DNA of 14,961 nucleotides, taken from Flavobacteriales bacterium UBA4660. GTDB taxonomy: Bacteria; Bacteroidota; Bacteroidia; Flavobacteriales_D; Sanyastnellaceae. This document shows, piece by piece, positions 12,016 through 14,961 of the stretch. The notes under the pieces are model-generated. The model ran no database searches and was not told the origin of the DNA. It was given only the letters and a program-made list of their open reading frames with translations. Each line of letters opens with the position of its first letter. Position 1 is the stretch's first letter. Location of the stretch: NCBI GenBank assembly GCA_002405435.1, contig DHLU01000211.1, positions 1 to 14,961 on the forward strand, read 5' to 3'. Made by a program: the position numbers and the translations under genes.

Positions 12016-13475
12016 CCATCGTTGCCATTGTGCTGATGGCCGTGTATTCACTGGCCGCGTGGTTTAACCTGTCGTACAGTGTTCATCAGGTCAACCTGGC
12101 CTTGCTGGCCCGCAGCAAGGGCAGGCGGATTTTTCAGCGCAGAACAACGCCGTGGTATCCGGTGGTGACCATCCAGCTACCCGTGTACAATGAACGCTAT
12201 GTGGTGGAGCGCCTGATCGACCAGGTGTGTGCCATCGACTGGCCTAAAGACCGTCTCGAAATTCAGGTGCTTGATGATTCTGACGACGACACCACCGCAC
12301 TCATTGCCGGGCGTACCGAACAATGGCAGCGCGAGGGGATTGACATCAAACACGTCAGGCGCGCGGCGAGAACCGGCTACAAGGCGGGTGCACTCGCCCA
12401 CGCCACGCCCGGGGCCCGGGGGCAATTCATCGCCATCTTCGATGCCGATTTTCTGCCGCCAGCCGGCTTCCTGAAAGCGCTGATGCCGCGGTTTGCCGAT
12501 GAGGATGTCGCCGTGGTGCAGGGAAGATGGGGCCATCTTAATGAAGATTATTCGCTGCTGACGCGGCTTCAGGCACTCGGACTGGATACCCATTTCTTTG
12601 TGGAGAACAGGGGCCGCATGGCAGGTCAGCATTTCCTCAATTTCAATGGCACAGCCGGCATTTGGCGGAAGGTGGCCATTGACTCAGCCGGGGGCTGGAA
12701 CTCCGATACCCTCACGGAAGACCTTGACCTTAGCTACCGCGCACAGCTCAAAGGATGGAAAATCTGTTTCGTGCCCGAGGTGGTGTGTCCGGCTGAGTTG
12801 CCCGTTATCCTTGGCGCGGTAAAGAGCCAGCAGTTTCGCTGGACCAAAGGCGCGGCCGAGTCAACGCGCAAGTTGCTCGGCAAGGTGCTGAGGGCCCCGC
12901 TGCCCTTCCGTACCAAAGTGCACGCCTTTTTCCACCTCACCAACAGCGTCGTATTTGTCTGCATGATGCTCCTGGCCGTACTGAGTATTCCGGTGTTGTG
13001 GCTGAAATACCACTATGCTGACTATGACAATTGGATCGCATTGAACGCTTCATTTTTTGCGCTGACTTATTTCAACCTTGCTTTTTTTTACCTGCAGGGT
13101 TACCGCGCTTCGGCTGCGCACCGGCGGTCTGCGTACACTTTTCTTCCCGTTTACTTTTTGCTGATTTGCATGGCGCTCGGCATAGCGGTGCACAACACCA
13201 TTGCGGTAGTGGAAGGATTTATGGGGCGAAAATCCCCCTTCGTTCGCACACCCAAATTCAACATCACCGGCAAGTCGGGCGGGTGGCGGCACGTCCGGTA
13301 CAAGGCGCGCTACCTGAGTGTAGTGACCGTATTGGAGGTTGCCATGCTGGGCTACTTTCTATTTGGAGCCTGGCTCTCCTGGCAGCATGATGACCTGTTG
13401 GCCATTCCCTTTCACCTGATGCAGGTAACCGGATTTTCGATGGTGCTGTATTACACAGTAAAAACGCGGGGATGA
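12003..13475 (+). CDS. Membrane GT2 glycosyltransferase, cellulose synthase/CslA-like
   Basis: A 490-residue processive-type GT2 of the cellulose synthase/glucomannan synthase-like group. One N-terminal membrane helix (about 3-25) is followed by the GT-A catalytic domain: VTIQLPVYNE (55-64), VLDDSDDDT (89-97), GYKAGAL (125-131), F146-D-A-D149, T238-E-D-L-D, and Q276-Q-F-R-W280. All the D, DxD, ED and QxxRW signatures needed for transfer are intact. About five C-terminal helices lie between 308 and 488, interrupted by the cytoplasmic segment GRKSPFVRTPKF (408-419), a hallmark of the CslA-like bacterial members. It would polymerise or add a hexose while spanning the inner membrane. It starts 13 bases inside the previous gene and its stop overlaps the next start as ATGA, a tightly coupled operon. 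The product (mannan, glucan or a lipid-linked sugar) is not determined. Confidence 0.93.
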   Translation: MDPVAIVAIVLMAVYSLAAWFNLSYSVHQVNLALLARSKGRRIFQRRTTPWYPVVTIQLPVYNERYVVERLIDQVCAIDWPKDRLEIQVLDDSDDDTTALIAGRTEQWQREGIDIKHVRRAARTGYKAGALAHATPGARGQFIAIFDADFLPPAGFLKALMPRFADEDVAVVQGRWGHLNEDYSLLTRLQALGLDTHFFVENRGRMAGQHFLNFNGTAGIWRKVAIDSAGGWNSDTLTEDLDLSYRAQLKGWKICFVPEVVCPAELPVILGAVKSQQFRWTKGAAESTRKLLGKVLRAPLPFRTKVHAFFHLTNSVVFVCMMLLAVLSIPVLWLKYHYADYDNWIALNASFFALTYFNLAFFYLQGYRASAAHRRSAYTFLPVYFLLICMALGIAVHNTIAVVEGFMGRKSPFVRTPKFNITGKSGGWRHVRYKARYLSVVTVLEVAMLGYFLFGAWLSWQHDDLLAIPFHLMQVTGFSMVLYYTVKTRG

Positions 13476-14779
13476 ATGCGACGGTGATCACGTCAGCCAT
13501 TGTATGGCTCGTCTGCCTGCTGGTGCTTCCGGTGGTGCCGCGTGAATCCGCATGGCTGCTGACCGGCACCTTCACAATCGCCTTTACGGCCTTCGTATTG
13601 CTGCACCATTTCGGCAAACAGTTGCCGTTTCAATCGCTCTGGTGGCTAGCTGTTGCTGCGCGCCTCGCCACCTTCGTGGCACCACCACAACTGAGCGACG
13701 ATTATTTCCGCTTTGTCTGGGACGGAAGGCTTGTGGCGACCGGCCATAGTCCGTATGCGCATACGCCAGAAGAACAGGCCGCGCTGCCCTCTTCGCCTGA
13801 TCCTTCCGGCACACTGCTGGCCCGGATGAACTCTCCAGCCTATTATTCCGTGTATCCGCCCGTTCCGCAGTATGTCTGGGGTTTTTGCGCTTCGCTGGCA
13901 AACGGGAACCCCGCGTTGGAATGTGCGCTCATCCGGCTGATGGTATTGCTGGCCGAACTGACGACCCTGTTTATGCTGCGCCACTTGCTGAAGCGACTCC
14001 AGTTGCCCCCGCATGCGTGGATGCTGTATGCATTGAATCCGTTGATTATCGTAGAACTCTGCGGCAACCTTCATCCAGAGGCCTTTATGGTATGCTTCCT
14101 CGTGGCTGCGGCTTGCCTGTACCTCGAAGGAAAAACAGGGTTTGCCGGCGTCGCATTTGGACTGGCCGTGATGAGCAAGTTGCTGCCATTGATGCTGCTA
14201 CCGGTAATCTGGAAATACCTCGGCCACCGGCGCTTTTTTTCCTTTGTGGCTTCGGCGTTGTCCACGTCGCTTTTGTGCCTGCCGCTGGCTGATCTTACAA
14301 CGGCCGCCAACGTGTTTGATTCACTCAGCCTGTATGTTGTGAATTTCGAGTTCAACGCGGCATTTTATGCACTGTTCAAACCGCTGGCGCGGCTCCTTTC
14401 CGATAAAGACCCTGTGCGCTGGCTGGCACCGCTGCTGTCCGCCTCGGGTGCGTTGCTGATGGTGTGGTGGGTGATCCGGAGCCCGAAGTCTGCATCACCG
14501 GTCCATCTGATGCTGACCTGCTGGTTGATTTACCTGCTCACATCGACCACGATACACCCGTGGTACCTCGCAGTGCCCGTGTTATTGTCTGTGGGCTGCA
14601 CCAACCGCCTGGCCCTTGTCTGGTCTGGCCTGGTGGTATTGTCGTATGCACACTACGCCGCTACCGGTCTGCCGTGGCAGCTGGCAGAGTACGGGTCACT
14701 GGCCGTGTATGCCGCCGTGATGGTATACCGCAGGAGTCGGCGCGACGGACCGCCGGGTGTGAGCACGCTACCCGCGTGA
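13472..14779 (+). CDS. Polytopic GT-C type (mannosyl)transferase
   Basis: A 435-residue integral membrane protein with roughly ten or more hydrophobic helices. The first periplasmic loop carries LSDDYFRFVWDGRLVATG (74-91), with D76-D77 placed as the acidic pair typical of GT-C enzymes that use a polyprenyl-phosphate sugar. SVYPPVPQYVW follows in the next region, and a late HPWYL motif precedes the last helices. This arrangement matches the GT87/ArnT-related 'mannosyltransferase' group in Bacteroidota. It would transfer a sugar on the outer face of the inner membrane. Its ATG overlaps the stop codon of the CslA-like gene (ATGA at 13472-13475), so expression is coupled. The polyprenyl-phosphate sugar could be supplied by the DPM-like enzyme two genes upstream, which is inference from context. 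No terminator is visible before the next gene 52 bases away. Confidence 0.85.
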   Translation: MNATVITSAIVWLVCLLVLPVVPRESAWLLTGTFTIAFTAFVLLHHFGKQLPFQSLWWLAVAARLATFVAPPQLSDDYFRFVWDGRLVATGHSPYAHTPEEQAALPSSPDPSGTLLARMNSPAYYSVYPPVPQYVWGFCASLANGNPALECALIRLMVLLAELTTLFMLRHLLKRLQLPPHAWMLYALNPLIIVELCGNLHPEAFMVCFLVAAACLYLEGKTGFAGVAFGLAVMSKLLPLMLLPVIWKYLGHRRFFSFVASALSTSLLCLPLADLTTAANVFDSLSLYVVNFEFNAAFYALFKPLARLLSDKDPVRWLAPLLSASGALLMVWWVIRSPKSASPVHLMLTCWLIYLLTSTTIHPWYLAVPVLLSVGCTNRLALVWSGLVVLSYAHYAATGLPWQLAEYGSLAVYAAVMVYRRSRRDGPPGVSTLPA

Positions 14780-14831
14780 GGGTGCCGTTGGCAGTCATGC
14801 AGGATGATTGGCTTTGTTTAACTTTATCCCC

Positions 14832-14961
14832 ATGAGAAAATCACTGCTCTTTTTTTCGTTTTCGTTCTTCACCCTTCACAGCATTGCAGGTCCCGGAGAT
14901 ACGACCATTGTGCAAACATTCACCTTTGAGGCACAGAACAACCCGGAAACCAATTATGACA
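14832..14961 (+). CDS. Secreted protein, PNGase F-related N-terminus (3' truncated)
   Basis: The first 43 codons of a gene that runs off the right edge. MRKSLLFFSFSFFTLHSIAG is a Sec signal peptide, likely cleaved after IAG. The mature start PGDTTIVQTFTFEAQNNPET resembles the opening beta strand of Bacteroidota proteins annotated as peptide-N-glycosidase F-related, which remove N-glycans from proteins or share only the fold. The match is short and from memory, so the family is tentative. The upstream TAACTTTA (14819-14826) is one base from TAnnTTTG and ends five bases before the ATG, again suggesting a nearly leaderless mRNA. Position after the glycosyltransferase operon may or may not be meaningful. 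Confidence 0.62.
   Translation, partial: MRKSLLFFSFSFFTLHSIAGPGDTTIVQTFTFEAQNNPETNYD

Noticed and set aside
13646..14074. Minus-strand open frames under the GT-C gene
   Set aside because: Antisense shadows of a well-supported membrane protein; no hydrophobic pattern, motif or promoter.
1..14961. Search for CRISPR arrays, insertion sequences, attachment sites, tRNA or rRNA genes, and defence genes
   Set aside because: No regularly spaced repeats, transposase or nuclease motifs, terminal inverted repeats or tRNA-like folds were seen by eye.

Overview
The window looks like chromosomal DNA from a member of the Bacteroidota with a fairly high GC content, probably in or near the Flavobacteriales. 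The evidence is: a secreted protein with a type IX secretion C-terminal sorting domain; many SPII lipoproteins; a DUF2797 protein of the form I associate with flavobacteria; almost no Shine-Dalgarno sequences; and several upstream elements matching the Bacteroidota -7 promoter consensus TAnnTTTG. I see no mobile element, CRISPR array, tRNA or rRNA. Genes are densely packed and no gene-free stretch exceeds 300 bases.

Layout. Bases 1-383 are the 3' end of a GH13 amylase-like gene. It converges on, and overlaps by 70 bp, a minus-strand pair: a hotdog thioesterase (314-781) and a beta-propeller lipoprotein (783-1775). Upstream of these lie a strong bidirectional hairpin terminator (1781-1806) and a small RRM RNA-binding protein (1827-2156). 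The RRM gene has a good promoter and a leader of about 105 nt that can fold as a candidate attenuator. A DUF2797 gene (2309-3127, minus) is divergent from a thioredoxin-like gene (3185-3808). Next come a T9SS-exported jelly-roll protein (3896-4828) with a terminator, a two-gene lipoprotein operon (5007-6267) with a terminator, and a convergent surface-type lipoprotein (6360-7163, minus).

From 7244 the plus strand carries a GNAT acetyltransferase, a class I aminotransferase, and two tandem paralogous proteins (8986-9669 and 9733-10407). These paralogues combine a lipoprotein-like N-terminus, a shared CTLEKRxYRPGYH motif, a proline-rich linker and a three-helix membrane domain. They are the least explained genes here and end at a large hairpin terminator. 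A Crp/Fnr-type regulator (10612-11217, minus) is divergent from a tightly coupled three-gene glycosyltransferase operon (11329-14779): a soluble DPM-like GT2, a membrane CslA-like GT2 and a GT-C enzyme. The divergent promoter region holds a tandem 10-bp repeat. The window closes inside a secreted protein whose N-terminus resembles PNGase F-related proteins.

How the genes may work together (inference): the DPM-like enzyme could charge a polyprenyl-phosphate sugar that the GT-C enzyme transfers outside the membrane, while the CslA-like enzyme polymerises or transfers a hexose, with the divergent Crp-type regulator possibly controlling the set. The most system-like candidates are the RRM leader, the paralogous lipoprotein/membrane pair, and the repeat-bearing divergent promoter.
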